NCBI GenBank assembly: GCA_000310025.1
Contig: FN648299.1
Span: forward strand, 44,201 to 97,019
DNA from: Ectocarpus siliculosus
Lineage: Eukaryota; Sar; Phaeophyceae; Ectocarpales; Ectocarpaceae
Direction of reading: 5' to 3'
Length of the DNA: 52,819 bases
The notes beneath the pieces were generated by a model, which saw only the letters and a list, made by a program, of their open reading frames with translations, did not search any database and had not been told where the DNA came from. The stretch's first letter is position 1. Each line of letters starts with the position of its first letter. A program made the translations under genes and the position numbers. Shown here one piece after another: positions 11,001 through 22,869 of this stretch.

Positions 11001-13054
11001 CTGCTGTTCGTATCTTCAGGTGTTCGAGGTGGACCAAGCCCTCGTGCTTCGCGTCAAGGGCGCCCTTCTCACGCAGGCGGCGGCGGCCGATGAAGTAGCC
11101 GCGGCTTTGGCGGGGTTTCGAGAGAGGAGGGACGGCGGTGTCGGCCAGGGGCGCGTTGTCCCTGTGGAGGCCGACCTGAGCGTGGAAGGGTGGCAGGGGG
11201 AGCTGTTCGAGGCGGGCTTCGACCCCAGCCTGCCGAGCGCGTGGATCTTGGAGGGGCTGACCATGTGAGGATGCTTGGAACGGTTGTTAGTTGTTGTTGT
11301 CGTGGTTGCTACCAAGCTTTTGTGTCTGTGGGTTTTTGGTCGCCTGCTGTCATCGGCAGTGCATCTTTAGTGCTGGCAGGCGTGATTTTGCTTGTACACT
11401 CGTCATAAGAAGGTATCGGTTACATGAAGATGACACCACAGCAGAATGGAGAGAACGAAGATGGGACTTCACACAAGTCGACGACGTCCCAAGACATGTC
11501 TTCTTCGGACCAAACCCTAACCCTTTGAAGAATCGAAGGAAAGCACCTCAGGAGGAATGGGCGGGAGGAGAAAGCCGTGAGTGCTGATTGTAAGTGATGT
11601 AAAAATGAAAAGGTGAGACCCACGCATGACATTCCTCGCTGGCCTTCTTGTCGTCACCAAACAGGTACCTTGAGGAGAAAGAGCTTGTGGCATTGCTTCG
11701 GGTCCTGGCCAGTCTTTCCTCCCCTGGAAGGTGTGCTCGCCTGCCGGTTGATACCACGGTTATTTACTATGTGCAACCCGATTGAATTTCGCCTCATGCC
11801 GGTAGATTCCACGTTTATTTTTGTCCAATTCGCTGCTTGGAGGCGAGGGGCAGCCTTTCCCTCCAGGAAAAGGTATACCCCCTCCGGGTAGGTTAATGCC
11901 ATGTTGTTTTGTTGTGCAAACCGCTCATGGGCACGCTTTGAACGGGTTGGTCGCCGTTCTGGATGTGGAATTGTGTTGTGTTTCCCTCATTCGGAAGGGG
12001 TCCCGCGATGGTGCGGTACGGTATACCGGCGAGAGGAAGCCCAACCGCACTGTTGCCATAGCTATGTGGCCGGTTCGGGAATGGAGGACACAAAAGGTTG
12101 AAGTTCGGGCACCAAACCGGGCACCGGGAGAGTGTGACCCCGCTGCACTACTGCGAAACCTCTAGCGGGCATGATCTTGTTGGGCCGTTTTGGAATCGTG
12201 CCGGCATAGCTGAAGCGGGGATTCTTGTACGGGAGTACTCTAGATCATGTAGACGAGTGACTAGGCTCTTTCTCTCCTGGGCCCTGTTGTGTTTTCTCAC
12301 GTCTTCCCGCGGTGCTTTTTTCTCTCCTTCCCTGTTTGTTTGCGGAGCTTTCTTCGCGCTTCCCTATCCCTATTCCGTCTCGCTCAGCGACGACGATCAT
12401 TGCCCGTATTGCCGAAGGCCCCTTGAAAGGTCACCAAATGCAGTCTTTCACACGCGTATCACTTGCAACACCCCCTCCGACTTTATTCCCTCCTCCGTGC
12501 GCTACTAATTCTCCTACCATCCATCCATTTGTTCTTTGTTTCTTTTGTGTGTGTGTGTTGTGTCATTGGCATCCTCCATCGCAGCGCCTTTTGCGCCACC
12601 TGCGTGTCGGCGGAGTCCGTGGAGCGGGCCCAGAACAGCGCCAGCCCCCTGATGGGACGCTGGAAATGGGGCAGCGACAACCCCCAGGCCTTCTTCGAAG
12701 GTGACCAACCCACTCTCTTTCTTGCTGCCCATTTCGACTTTTTTCTGTTGTTGTCATGGCCGTTTGTCTCCATGACGGTTGGCTCGAGACCCGACGACGA
12801 TGAGTTTATCACAGCATGCTACCCCCCCCCCCCCCCCCCCTATCAAAACCGGACTTGCAGCCAACTTCCCGGAAGGGTGGTCGTTCAACGGGGTGACCTG
12901 CGGTACCCCCGGAGAGTTCCCTCAAGGGGCCGACTACGGAGTGGGTTTCGTGGGCAAGGCGCCGGCGTACGTCATAGGGTACTTTTCGTCGTCTTCGTCT
13001 TCTTCCTCCAGGGGGGGGGTCCGGCGAGTGGCGTCCCTGGCAGAGGGCCAATAA
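8085..13054 (+). CDS. SAM-dependent methyltransferase, LCMT/PPM1-like family
   Basis: Exons by homology and splice signals: 8085-8306, 9322-9522, 10331-10396, 11020-11264, 11665-11730, 12585-12700 and 12861-13054 (TAA); with 7912-7974 the product is 390 residues. All phases agree. It probably transfers methyl from S-adenosylmethionine to an unknown acceptor. Family signatures in order: AYSSRMIAAARALESRRRDR with LFDDPYAELL; AIRTRFCDDFF; the glycine-rich SAM loop VSLGAGMDTRGLRL, which has its own 66-base exon; VFEVDQ (acidic residue for the SAM ribose); WILEGLTMYLEEKELVALL; and a late MGRWKWGSDNP. These match the TIGR00027/PF04072 pattern. The Ser/Asp-rich N-terminal segment and the Ser run near the C-terminus ([10 protein letters not shown]) look like non-conserved tails. 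The family is commonest in bacteria, but the spliced structure shows a resident nuclear gene. The substrate cannot be read from the sequence. Confidence 0.85.
9180..9303 (+). repeat. Repeat family B, copy 1 (methyltransferase intron)
   Basis: In sense orientation it reads GCTCCGTCCCGGCA, GATACGAGGTCAGTGGGCCA, ACGACTACGGCATGCG and ATGAGTAC followed by a C-run at 9295-9302. Exon 9322 of the methyltransferase begins 19 bases after that run. Related copies lie at 23128-23440, 31236-31335, 35961-36285 and 51143-51203. Confidence 0.8.
9509..9632 (+). repeat. Tandem duplication of about 61 bases spanning a 5' splice site
   Basis: Unit 1 (9509-9569) begins GGGGCATCAAGCAGGTTCGC and contains the exon-intron junction at 9522/9523. 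Unit 2 (9570-9632) begins GGGGCATGTCAAGGGGGTTA and continues with the same order of short blocks (GCCTAACGTAG, TTTAAGCCC, TTGCCAAGG). The duplication therefore produced a second donor-like GTTAGC about 60 bases into the intron. Confidence 0.65.
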
Positions 13055-15221
13055 GCTTTTGGAAGAAAGTGGGAGACTTGGTTTGTGACATTTCAGCAGC
13101 CTGTGGTGGATAACAATGTTTTGTGATTGGTGAGCATGATGGATAAAACATGCAATCGGGGAAGTTGGGTTAGGGATAGGGGTAGGGAATAGGGTCTGCG
13201 TATCCCCTCCCTGTTCTATTTCCTCATTAACCTATTTCTCGCGAAGGCGGTCCTATGATTTTGACGGGGGGAGATTGTAGGAAGAATTTGTATGATTTGG
13301 ATGCTATCATGTCGTGTCGGTTTTGTTTGTAATTTTGGCGTGAATGATGATTTCGACGGAACCTGCTTCCGTATGTAGATATTTTCGTCATTAGAGACGA
13401 GGAGGGCGGGAGAGGTAGAGTTCATGGGGAGGTTGTACAAAAGAAAACTCGGTAGTCCGAAAGCCATGGGCTTGTCTTGTATTGTGTGAGGAATCGTCGT
13501 TAACAGATGGCGATTCATGCATGCGAAGCCCGGAGTTTGCCACCGCTCCAGGCGCATGAGGTTCGACTCTCGCTGCGCCATCCGGAGCGAGCCCACACAA
13601 CCCGTGTACAATGCACCCATGTGAATAGAGCCGATTGCAACCGCAGGGGTTACCGGTCGGAAACATCAATTTTACTTGTTGACGGTAGAGGCCACACACA
13701 CGCACACAGAGAGCGCCCCGGTCCTGACCCCCATCTCGAGCTCTACACCCACATCCACACCTGTACCCGTACCATTAATTAACCCGTTCCCGTCCCAGAT
13801 AACTGCGCCAACGTACCCAGGTTGACTCAGTCCCGAGGAGCCCCCGCTACAGGGCCCTTCAATCCACCACTCTACTTGACTAATGAATATATTCGGGCTG
13901 TAGGCTACTCCTTATAGTCAGTGTATATTACATCCCCTCCCTCCCCCTCACAGTTACACCACCAAAGATTGCTGTGCGCCGATCAGCGATCAGCACCAGT
14001 AAAGTAGTGCAGTCACGAGGAACCCACGCTACAGGTTCCCCCGAAGAAAAGGTTATTCTCTAGTAGTGTAGGTCCCAATGCCGGGCACACAGCGCGGAGC
14101 CGCGGCCGCGGTCTTGTTTGCGCTAAATTAAATCACACTGTTGATAAACAAGCGAAACACAGGAAGAATCGAAACACACAACAGTCTGTGCACCGATCGG
14201 TGTGGTGCCTATCTACGGTACATCATGTAGTTCAACCTCGTCAACGGGGCCATATCGTCTATGTAGTTGAAGAGGTCGTAACACATCCAGTTCCAAGCAC
14301 CTCCAACACATGAGATCACTTCGCTCTCCGGATTAATTGGGCAATTCACAAGGAAAGCGCGCAGTCAAGCAGACATACATCGCAATCGCAAGGTCGGAGA
14401 GGAAAAACTCCATACCCTGCCTTACAAAATTAATTCACGATTAGTCTAGACTAGACAAAAAAAAAAAAAAAAACACTTGAAAAAAAAAGATAAAATACTT
14501 CAAAGCAACAAAATCAGCAAAAAATGCTGCATTCTCGAATGCTTACGATAGACGTGAAGTTAAGTGCAGCGAACGCACACGAGGGGGGCAAGAAAATTGA
14601 GTAACCAATTTCGTTCCTCGGGTCAAGCGGCGACCGCTGTTCAACGCGCTGCTATCTACCGCTACCACCGCGCAAAGACTGAGCTACAAGCTTCAGTTTG
14701 ATACAGTGGAAATAATCCAATCCGAGGAGCACGTCATCAGCAATCCAATCAACCATACACAAGGTTCACCCACTCCTACGTAGAAGACTGTGCCGTGAAA
14801 AGTTGCACCAAACAAAGGTCGCTACTATCTCCCGTCGTTTTGGGCCGCGATGCCCGTGTCAGAACTACATGTACTATGGACGTACCCGCCGTTCATCTAG
14901 ACAGACAACCTGTGCTCTTCTGGCGCACCCCGCAACTTGGTTGTGTCTGTCGACGCCCTCGCTCTCGCATCCTTCTTTTCCGCGGTTCTACTCCCTCTCG
15001 CTCTGGCTATCGTCGTCGTCGTCGTCTTCATCGTTCATCCTCTCGAAGCACGGACACACCAACGACGACAATGTCGCCGACACCGCTCTCACTGCCCGGC
15101 AGATCCCCCCCTTCGCCGGGCTCGGCGAACGGGCAGACCGGAACCACGTGGTGAAGGCGTTCGTCAACGACGGAGCAGCGACGTCGTCAGCGCAGCCACC
15201 GCCGCCACCGCCGCGGCCCCC
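13055..15221. other. Intergenic region, no gene seen
   Basis: Downstream of the methyltransferase stop the sequence is AT-richer in parts. It holds a telomere-like GGGTTAGGGATAGGGGTAGG near 13166-13186 and two diverged copies of an AGTC(C/A)CGAGGA(G/A)CCC(C/A)CGCTACAGG motif near 13828 and 14011. A-runs lie near 14457-14488. Plus-strand open frames at 14795-15501 overlap Ser/Ala-rich low-complexity DNA whose better coding signal is on the opposite strand. No promoter or RNA gene is recognised. Confidence 0.5.
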
Positions 15222-16590
15222 CTATGTGTTGTCGACGGCGACGGGGACCGGGGTGGGCACGTCCAAGACTGCGGTAGCAGCGGCAGCGGCAGCAGCGGCA
15301 GCAGCAGCAGCAGCAGCGGCAGCGGCAGCAGCACCCATTAACACTCCCTCTCGCAGCACGGAGCCGACGACGAACAGCCACGCGGCGGAATCCGCGAGGT
15401 TGACTTGCTCGGACGGCGGGGACGGCGGGGGCGGCGGTGCTGGCGACGCCATCTCTTGTCCGCGGCTGGCACTCCATCCCAAACCGATGCGGTCGGGATA
15501 GAAGGTAGACGGCAGTCCGGCGGTGCCGTGCCTAGGCCGCTGCTGCTGCTGTTGCTGCTGCTGCCACGTGTGACTGTCCGGCGAAGGCGCGCAACGCGGC
15601 AGCGGCTCGGATGGCGGGGACGGCGGGGGCGGCGGTGATCGCGACGGCGGCGGCGGCGGCGGGCGTGGTGGCGAGGACGGTGCGCGGGGCGGCGACGGCC
15701 ACGAGTGGAAGATCGAGTCCTGCCTGTCGAAGAGACCGTGGAAGGAGTCGGATACGATGCCGTCGAAAACGCCCGTGTCCCTGGATGGCGGCGGTTGAAT
15801 CGCAGCGTCGAACTGCACGGACGGGGTGCACGTGGGTGGGGGGTTCGGAACGGTGGGAAGGTTCGAGAGGAGGTGGGCAAGCAGGTTGTTCTTAAAGTTA
15901 CGACCTTATTTCAACATAATCCCGAAGGTCGGCGCATGGTACGACGCCGCACCGTCTAGCCGACAACAATATTCCAGGAAAAACAAAACCACATCCACGA
16001 CCCTCGACATTGTACTCAAAAACACGAACGACCGTTACAAAGGTATTGTTGAAGCGACAATTCAAATACTAACAGGCTACTTCTTACCATGGTCAGGGAG
16101 TCCGCAGCCTGCCCTCCACCTCCAACACCGTGGCCGTAGCCACCAACACCACCGCTGGCGTCGCCCCCGCCTCCACCAACACCCGGCGGTGACGCCGCGC
16201 CGCCAAGGCCGTCACCGGTCGCCGCTCCCCCTGCTCCCGCCGCCGCTCCCGCCGCCGCCGGCGAGGGGATGTCTAGGGGAGACACAGAGCTCTCGATAGT
16301 CACCGTCTCACTGGCGATGTAGGTACAGCTGTAACCGACCGCTATGGATGCGGCAGCTGCTTCCGGACTGCCGGCATACACCTCCCCGCCGATCATCCCG
16401 CTGCCCTCGGCCTTCCTGTTGGCCCTCGTGGCCTCGATGTCGGGGGGCTCAAGGAGGGATACAAGTATCGTTTCCCTCATGAGTCGTTCCTGAACGACAG
16501 GGTCTCCTAGGCCCTCCAGCCCCGTAGGAGCAGCGGGCGAAGGGGACGGCGGCGGTGTCAACCCCACCGCCTTGGACGCTGTCGGCGGTG
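15222..16590 (-). CDS. Uncharacterised Pro/Ala/Gln-rich protein, last two exons
   Basis: Two minus-strand exons fit together. The first spans 16590-16088, after a GAACAG acceptor and before a strong GTAAGA donor. The second spans 15812-15222, after a GTGCAG acceptor and ending in TAG. The phases agree (phase 1 entry, phase 0 junction). The first exon has a mixed-composition part (QERLMRETILVSLLEPPDIE) that looks truly coding, then a Gly/Ala-rich stretch. The second begins FDAAIQPPPSRDTGVFDGIV, continues through proline runs, eight glutamines and about twenty alanines, and ends in VLDVPTPVPVAVDNT. There is no in-frame ATG at the left end, so upstream exons beyond 16590 must exist but are not recognised. 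I recognise no domain. Confidence 0.45.
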
Positions 16591-17458
16591 CTGTTCACAC
16601 CGGCGTCTGGTTGTTTTGGATGACAACGTCAACATCGACGGAAAATACAGGGTCCAGGAGCAAGGGTTGAGAAACAGAGGCAACGCCAACCACAAAAGCG
16701 ATGTCCGTCAGGGGGGGGGGGGGGGTCTGCAGAGCAGTTACTGATTGATGTGATCAAATATTCGGGGTATAGATCGTGCGCATACTATTGTACTAGGGTT
16801 ACCTGCATGGCAGCGCCTCTTGTTTCAAGGCAGCAGTCGCCATTGAAACACGTATCGGTTGCTTGTTGACAAACAACACACGGATACCAAGAGGACTGCA
16901 TGGTGTTTCCATTCGAAAATGCAAAACAATACCGTATCGCCCGCAGCTAAACATGACCCCGACAGGGATAGACAGGACACAAGACGGAATTTGCCGCAAA
17001 ACAACAGAACGGTATCCGCGCATGTTTGTCGACCCCGTCGACACCATCCTATCCTGGGGCATAGCAACCAACCAAACAGGCAGAATCATGGATGATTTGG
17101 GGGTGGGGGGGGGCATGCGGTTTTGGAAAATAGAACACTCAACGCAAAGTCAGCGAGTGGCAGCGGGTCTAAACCCCAGTTTGTTGGTTGTGCATTGAGG
17201 TTTTGCGTGGATCGGCCGCTTTTTTTCGTAAACTAACTCACTCACCTTCTCTCTGGGAGACAGGAGGAGTCTCCCACGTGTTCATGTTCCCGAGGTCCGG
17301 GAAAGAAGAACATGGAGTCGACGGTTCCGTTCCGGGGTCAACCGGCGATCTCCCCGCCTTCACCGAATGCCGTCCAAGCCGGCCGTTCGGGAGGCCCCCG
17401 AAAACCCTTCCCACAAGCCTGTTGAATTGAGGGGGGGGGGGAGGGTCGCAGCATCGGT

Positions 17459-17855
17459 GTCAGCAATAAAGGTATTCATCCAAGGCAAGCAGTGCTTCCC
17501 ACGTGGAAGAAATATCATCGCACTCCTCGATCGTTACGAAACCTTGGTACTTAGCATAGAACAGGTTTTCCCGCCAATACCCCCGCTAAAATTGAGCGCC
17601 GGGCTGGTCGGCCGTTGGGTAGGCCTCCGAACACACGACCCACGAGCCTGTGTTAAGTTAGCGGGAGGCGGAGGACGGTCACAACTTCGGTGCGTTTGAA
17701 GGCCTCCCCAACGGCTGGCAAAGACGGGGTTCGATCAAAGCGGGGGGATCGGCGGGAAAACCTGTTATGTCAGCAAACGAAATATCCATTCAAGGGAAGT
17801 AGTGCTTCTCATCTTGACGAAATACCACCGCACTCCTCGCTAGTTACAGAACGGC
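17459..17855. repeat. Pair of diverged direct repeats about 311 bases apart
   Basis: GTCAGCAA, then TAT(T/C)CAT(C/T)CAAGG, then AGTGCTTC, then GAAATA and CACCGCACTCCTCG-type blocks occur in the same order at 17459-17545 and 17770-17855. The spacing suggests an old tandem duplication of about 0.3 kb. No coding function is seen. Confidence 0.55.
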
Positions 17856-19718
17856 CGGTGCCACTGAAGCTTCCCAGCAAAGTTTCCAACACTACGATAT
17901 GAAGCAAGTTCTCACGCCAGCAATCCTTTTTTGCAATGCGACCTATGTATGTGTGGCCTGTCTACGTATGCCATTTTTACCCCTCCCCGTGGTCCACGCC
18001 TCTAGGTTTTATTTAGCCCAAGAACGTGAAAAAGCTTAGCGTTCACCCAGGGGGCGCGAGAAACAACATAAACTGCATGGCTTTGCCCGAGCTGGTGTTG
18101 GTCCGGGGCTTGTCTGCTTTTGGCGTGTGCCCGCGGACATGCGTCGTTGTTTTTTAGGCGTGTTTACCAAGAGAGTGCGAGCTGGGGCGCTTGTTTGTTG
18201 TATTGGAGCCTATGTATGTATAACCATCCACATTTATTGGTAGCATGTAACGGATCCAGGAGACTCTGTCCTCATGTATTCCTACAGTCTGCCACGTGAT
18301 GTATCATACAACCAGACCCTCCCGTCGAAAATATGTGCAACATATGATAGAGTAAGTATTCGACACATGAAAATCTTTCGGTACATATAGATCTCTCACA
18401 TCCCTCTCTATACCAGATGCAAAGCCCAGGGCTAAACGGATCACGTCAAATGGTACATATCGCCCCCACCCCCCCGCGGCTACCTCTAGACAGCATTTCT
18501 TTTTGTGTATGGTAGACAACCCTGCGCCACGGTCTGCTCCTCTTGGATCGTCGAGAGCATCTTGTCAGGTAGAAGAGGCTTTTTTGTTGCGCCCAGTATT
18601 TGTCGTGAAGATGGATCTCACGAACATCGTGCCCTACTGGGCATCTGATCTCACATCTATCTGAAGGAGAGGCAGGCGTGGAGCACGCACAGCAGTTAGA
18701 CAAAAACCTACACGGCGGGAAGAACAGCGCCGTAAGCGAAGTGAACCAGTACGAGCATCCTAGCGCCTTATCAACATTTCCCTCTACCAAAACTAAAAGC
18801 GAAGCCTGCAGCAAGAGAGAGCGAAGCCTGCAGCAAGAGAGAGTCTCAACACTCACATATCCCTCGGCTCCTCCTGGGTATCCCACCCGCCGTCACCAGT
18901 TTCGACGATGACCACCATTGTTGATGATGTGGCTACAGTCGATGTGCTTGCTCCTACTGTATGTACTCCGACGCTGCGAGGTGATGCTGCCCAATCTTGA
19001 CGTGATGGACTTGATAATCAATCCGTCAGGGAGCTGAAAGGCTACTGTCGGGTCAGTCCCACTCCTCCCTTGTCTGAACCAGACGCTTATATCTGCAACC
19101 AAACAGCCTACCCGTCGCGCTGCCAAAAGTTGCCTCAGAGCGCCCACGGCGATCGTACAGACGAAGTGCCGCGACGTTTGTAGGTGCGCTACGGTCGTGA
19201 GGCTTCCTGCTCCCCTCTGCTGCTGCTGTCCTATTCCTTTGGCTGCCTCCGCCTCGTCTGCTTGTCTGTTCTCGGTTTAATCCACCGGCTGAAATCGTTA
19301 ACGGAGCTGCGTGCTCTGTCGGTCTGTCTCTCTCTGGCCGATGCGCGGACGGACGGGATGCGACGAGAAGGTTGATTCCTCGCGTGCCAACAGTAAGAAG
19401 CGATCGTACGGTAGTCTGATCTGGGTCGTGTATTCACCACCCTGTCTCTGCTCGTGCGTCTCGCTCCTGCTGAATGCCTCGTGAGATTGTGTGAGCGTCA
19501 TGGGCGGGGGCCCAGGCCCCCAAAGATCCTCTGCTTGAAAATGAACGGCAAGAGGAAGAGGCAGTATTCTCAGGGCAGGCTACAGTACAGTCCCGCCGCA
19601 TGGGCCAATGGGAGGCCTCCATACACCAGCTGCACCAGCGCCGTAGCTCAACGATTCTCTCATCTCTCAAGATGATGGGTGTCAATGCTGGAGACACCGA
19701 GCAGAGAGCACCAAGCAA

Positions 19719-19916
19719 GGGGAGATAGAGCGGAAACGGGGTATGGAGAGAGGCGGAAGCTTGATGTATCCAACGGGCAAACTTGGACGAGTCGGTAACA
19801 ACGTTGACACCAATCAAGGGGAGACAGCGCGGAAACGGGGCATGGAGAGAGGCGGAAATTTGATGTATCCAACGGGCAAACTTGGACGAGTCGATAACAA
19901 CGTTGACATCAGGTAG
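19719..19916 (-). repeat. 99-base in-frame tandem duplication within an open frame
   Basis: Units at 19719-19817 and 19818-19916 differ at only a few positions by eye. On the minus strand, both stay open in one frame (open frame 19434-19958). Each encodes a 33-residue unit containing DSSKFARWIHQ and SASLH, then PFP and YLPL- or CLPL-type sequence. A length that is a multiple of three, with the frame open through both units, hints at coding sequence. The rest of the open frame has no known domain and the gene is not otherwise defined. Confidence 0.5.
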
Positions 19917-21202
19917 GCATATCATGAAGTACATGCTGAAGACTGCTGTACGCAACACTTTGCATACTCGGCGTAGATGTGTTCCACAGCTGGACGCGAT
20001 GTCTTGTGCATGTTATATGACGTGTGACTGGTTCTCTACGTTAGATGTGGCGGGAGCTGTACTCACAACACCGTGTGAGGTGTAAGTCGGTTGGATGGAG
20101 ACCTCAAACTCGGGCGTTTTATACCGGCCGCAGGGGCTCGCGCAGCACCGAAGTGGGGTCGTGAGTAGTAACACGACAGGCGAACTTTCTGCCAGAGAGG
20201 TGAGGTGTTTGGTATCTTGTGCCGCGATGACACCGTTACGTACTAATGACAGGTTGTGGTGATTTTGATATGTGGCATGGTGCCAGAGAGGCACTCACAG
20301 GGCGACTGTGCGTGCCTCGTCACGATTCCAGTATGGCACGACCCAACCCTGCTGCTGTGGAGCAGTTACGTTTGCTCGGTCTGCCGTTCATACCGCGAGA
20401 CACTGCTGTTAGGTTCACAAATGGTACAAAATTTGAAACATGGTTTTGCGACCGGGTACTCCTCCCCTGAGTTGGGTGTCTCTCGGCGGGACAGTATACA
20501 TTCACACACTGGTTCGTGTTGCGGCAAATAGGGTGTTCGTGTCTGAAAGCACGTGTAGATCTGGTTTCGTCCCTTGATATTTCATTTGTAGACTTCTAAA
20601 CATGTACTTCAGAAGTATAGTCTACTATAGTGTACCGCTGTAGCCTCTACAGGAGATCCTCTGCAGTGTACTCATGAGAGCACCGTGTAATCAAGGGCAA
20701 GGGTGATGCAAGATGACAATAAAACCAGGCTACTCAAGGGTCTAGTCTACTTAAAAAAAAAACCAGACACACACACCCATGGGCCACCCCCCTGCGGGAG
20801 GGCAATTTCGATTTCTGTCGTATATAGGAAAGTAGCATAGGGGGCTTCGTTCACGAAAATAACTCGTTGACCCGAAGGTTCTGTAGTCCGTAGGTTTTCA
20901 ACACTCAACCAAGGCAACCGTCCGCTTGTTCGCTCTGAAGCCAACCGCTTCCCGACCTTTCTCTCCCCAAACCGCCACTGCAACACTCATTTCCTTCCAC
21001 CCTTCTACTGTACCTCCAACTGCGAATGTCAATCCCACCCCCATCGGCACTCCTTACAACATTCGACTCACAGTCGCTTTCTATCGAAATGTCTAGCTAG
21101 AGGTTGCGCCCCCAAGATACACCGACAAGAACTACTGTCATAGTCCAGGGGTTGAAGCACCAGACATCAAGGTTGCACACCGACACCAAAAGAAACAAAC
21201 GA

Positions 21203-22511
21203 CTACACGACGGTCGAACTTGGCGCAGGTCGAAATCGGAGTCGGGATGGGGCACTAGTCCATCGAGGAACACGCCTCGTTTCTGGTGAACCGTATTCAT
21301 CCGGCGCGAGGGCGGGGAGAGCCAAAGACGAACACGCTAGGCATCGCATACAGCGGAAATGAACTTGGCGAGGGTTCACGTCGCACACTTCCTCACATCT
21401 CGGACACCGCACGGTAATGTCTTTCAGCTCTTTGATGTCCCACGGCAGCACGTGCAGATCGTATCGATGGCCCGCGCCTATTCTTGTAACTTCCGGGCAG
21501 AAGAGGTTGGCAAGGGCGTAGGCCATGAAATGCCGATTGGGAGGGTGGTGAGAGCCCTTCGCAAACCTCAAAACAAGGCGTACGGAAGACCCGTCAATGT
21601 CTTGTGACGCGCCGAAGACACGCTCCTTAAGTTTGGTGTACAGCTGAGCTTCGAATGATCGCCCCAGGTAACCGATAACGGCACCTGGCATGGAAAAGAC
21701 AGCCCACTCTGTCAAGTAGAAGACGGTGAAGTATATGCCCGAATTCAGAAGTTCGTTGAAAGTCACCACCGATGCTAACATTTCAAAGATGAGTCCAAAT
21801 AATTGGATGTTGACGAGATACCACACGACCACGGTTGTCAAACTCTTCAAGTAAAACAACAATAGGTGCCTCCGTCCCCGCGACAAGTTAAATGCCCGTA
21901 CTTCTTTATGAACAAAGGAAAGTGTCCTCTTCCAAGTGTTGGCATCAACCCCAGACGGGCAGAAATCGGCCCCGTGTGTGTCAGGAAGGACGGAGCCGTC
22001 GTAGCTCAGCTTGCATCTAGTGTGACCTAATAGAGGTTCGGCAGGGGCATGGTATTCGCCTGGTACGGCGGCATCGGTGCACGATCAACGGGATGACAGG
22101 AGGGGGGAGAGCGGTTTAGCATTTGGCGGAGAGCAAAACAAAGGGTACTTGCACCAGAAAACGTATCATGAAGATAGGCGGTGTAGGTTTCGCAGTTGAT
22201 GACATGATTGCGTCGCCTGCAAAGATTGGGTGCTGTGATGGGTTGATCGTCCACGCTTCTTTGGTTTTTGATCATTGTGCGCCTGAATGCGTCAGCATGC
22301 CATGCATGAAGGTGTCGGTTTCGAATGCAACTATAATAGTTTGTTTGGAATCACCTGCGGGATTGCCGGCATCATCTTCGACGAGCGCATCTCCGGTCTC
22401 GTTGCCGTAGCCCTGGGACTCGAGAGCCAGTTCCATCGATTCGACAACGTCATCCTGCGTCGCGTCATAATTGCTTGAAAAAGTGCTAATCGAAGTATCA
22501 ATTTCCGTCAT
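21203..22511 (-). CDS. Uncharacterised membrane protein with four-cysteine C-terminus
   Basis: The tentative minus-strand chain is 22511-22355 (ATG, MTEIDTSISTF), then 22216-22163, then 22059-21203. The first junction is well supported (CCGCAG/GTGATT donor, TCTTTGCAG acceptor); the second donor is weak. The acidic N-terminal part (VESMELALESQGYGNETGDA) is probably cytosolic. Two hydrophobic spans follow, around TTVVVWYLVNIQLFGLIFEM and GIYFTVFYLTEWAVFSMPGA. The soluble tail ends in a CPRC-x15-CMRC cluster suitable for one zinc ion. There is no recognisable family. A start at 22511 is possible, but candidate exons further upstream (22870-23109, 24395-24662) may belong to the same gene. Confidence 0.5.
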
Positions 22512-22869
22512 CGTCTTCTCGAGCAGCTCTGATAACCACACGAAGAGCGCACGGAGGGAGCATTCAGCGACCTTGTTATTCCGCGTGTTTGGATTGTCAT
22601 ACCAACCGAAAGAGCACCGGCGAACTGCTGTGGGGTCCTTAGGCTCGAGGGTTCAGTCATGGCACGTGTGTGCTTGTATTCGGGCTTCGCTCTCGGAGAA
22701 CCGCGTAGTCTGTGAATAGAACAGCCATTCGGAGCGAGGTGTAGGTGTGGGTAAGTGACTCAGGGGGGTGGGTGGGGTGGACGTGGCGATTTTGGGCGTT
22801 TATTGCTGTTGCTTGCCCCCTATCATTCAATCATTGGGTTCGTATCCAGTTTGAGACGCAGCAGTGTCT

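Larger units (their letters stand above)
16591..21202. other. Long stretch without a supportable complete gene
   Basis: This stretch holds G-runs near 16710, 17100 and 17431, a pair of diverged direct repeats (17459-17545 and 17770-17855), a 22-base tandem duplication at 18798-18841 and a 99-base in-frame duplication at 19719-19916. Several open frames of 60-170 codons occur, but none shows a domain or a convincing exon chain. Upstream exons of the 15.2-16.6 kb minus-strand gene may lie here. Confidence 0.5.

Noticed and set aside
11820-11880. Extra methyltransferase exon at 11.8 kb or 12.4 kb
   Set aside because: Exons 11665-11730 and 12585-12700 join in phase and give continuous family sequence (SSPGS then AFCATCVSAES). 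The intermediate stretches are not needed and do not fit the phase.
8085-13054. Bacterial contamination as source of the methyltransferase
   Set aside because: It is split into at least seven exons with GT-AG introns, and its introns carry the same repeat family as PNPase introns.
15222-15501. Plus-strand Ala/Ser-rich genes at 14.8-15.5 kb
   Set aside because: The minus strand has phase-consistent exons with better composition here. The plus frames are alternative readings of triplet repeats.
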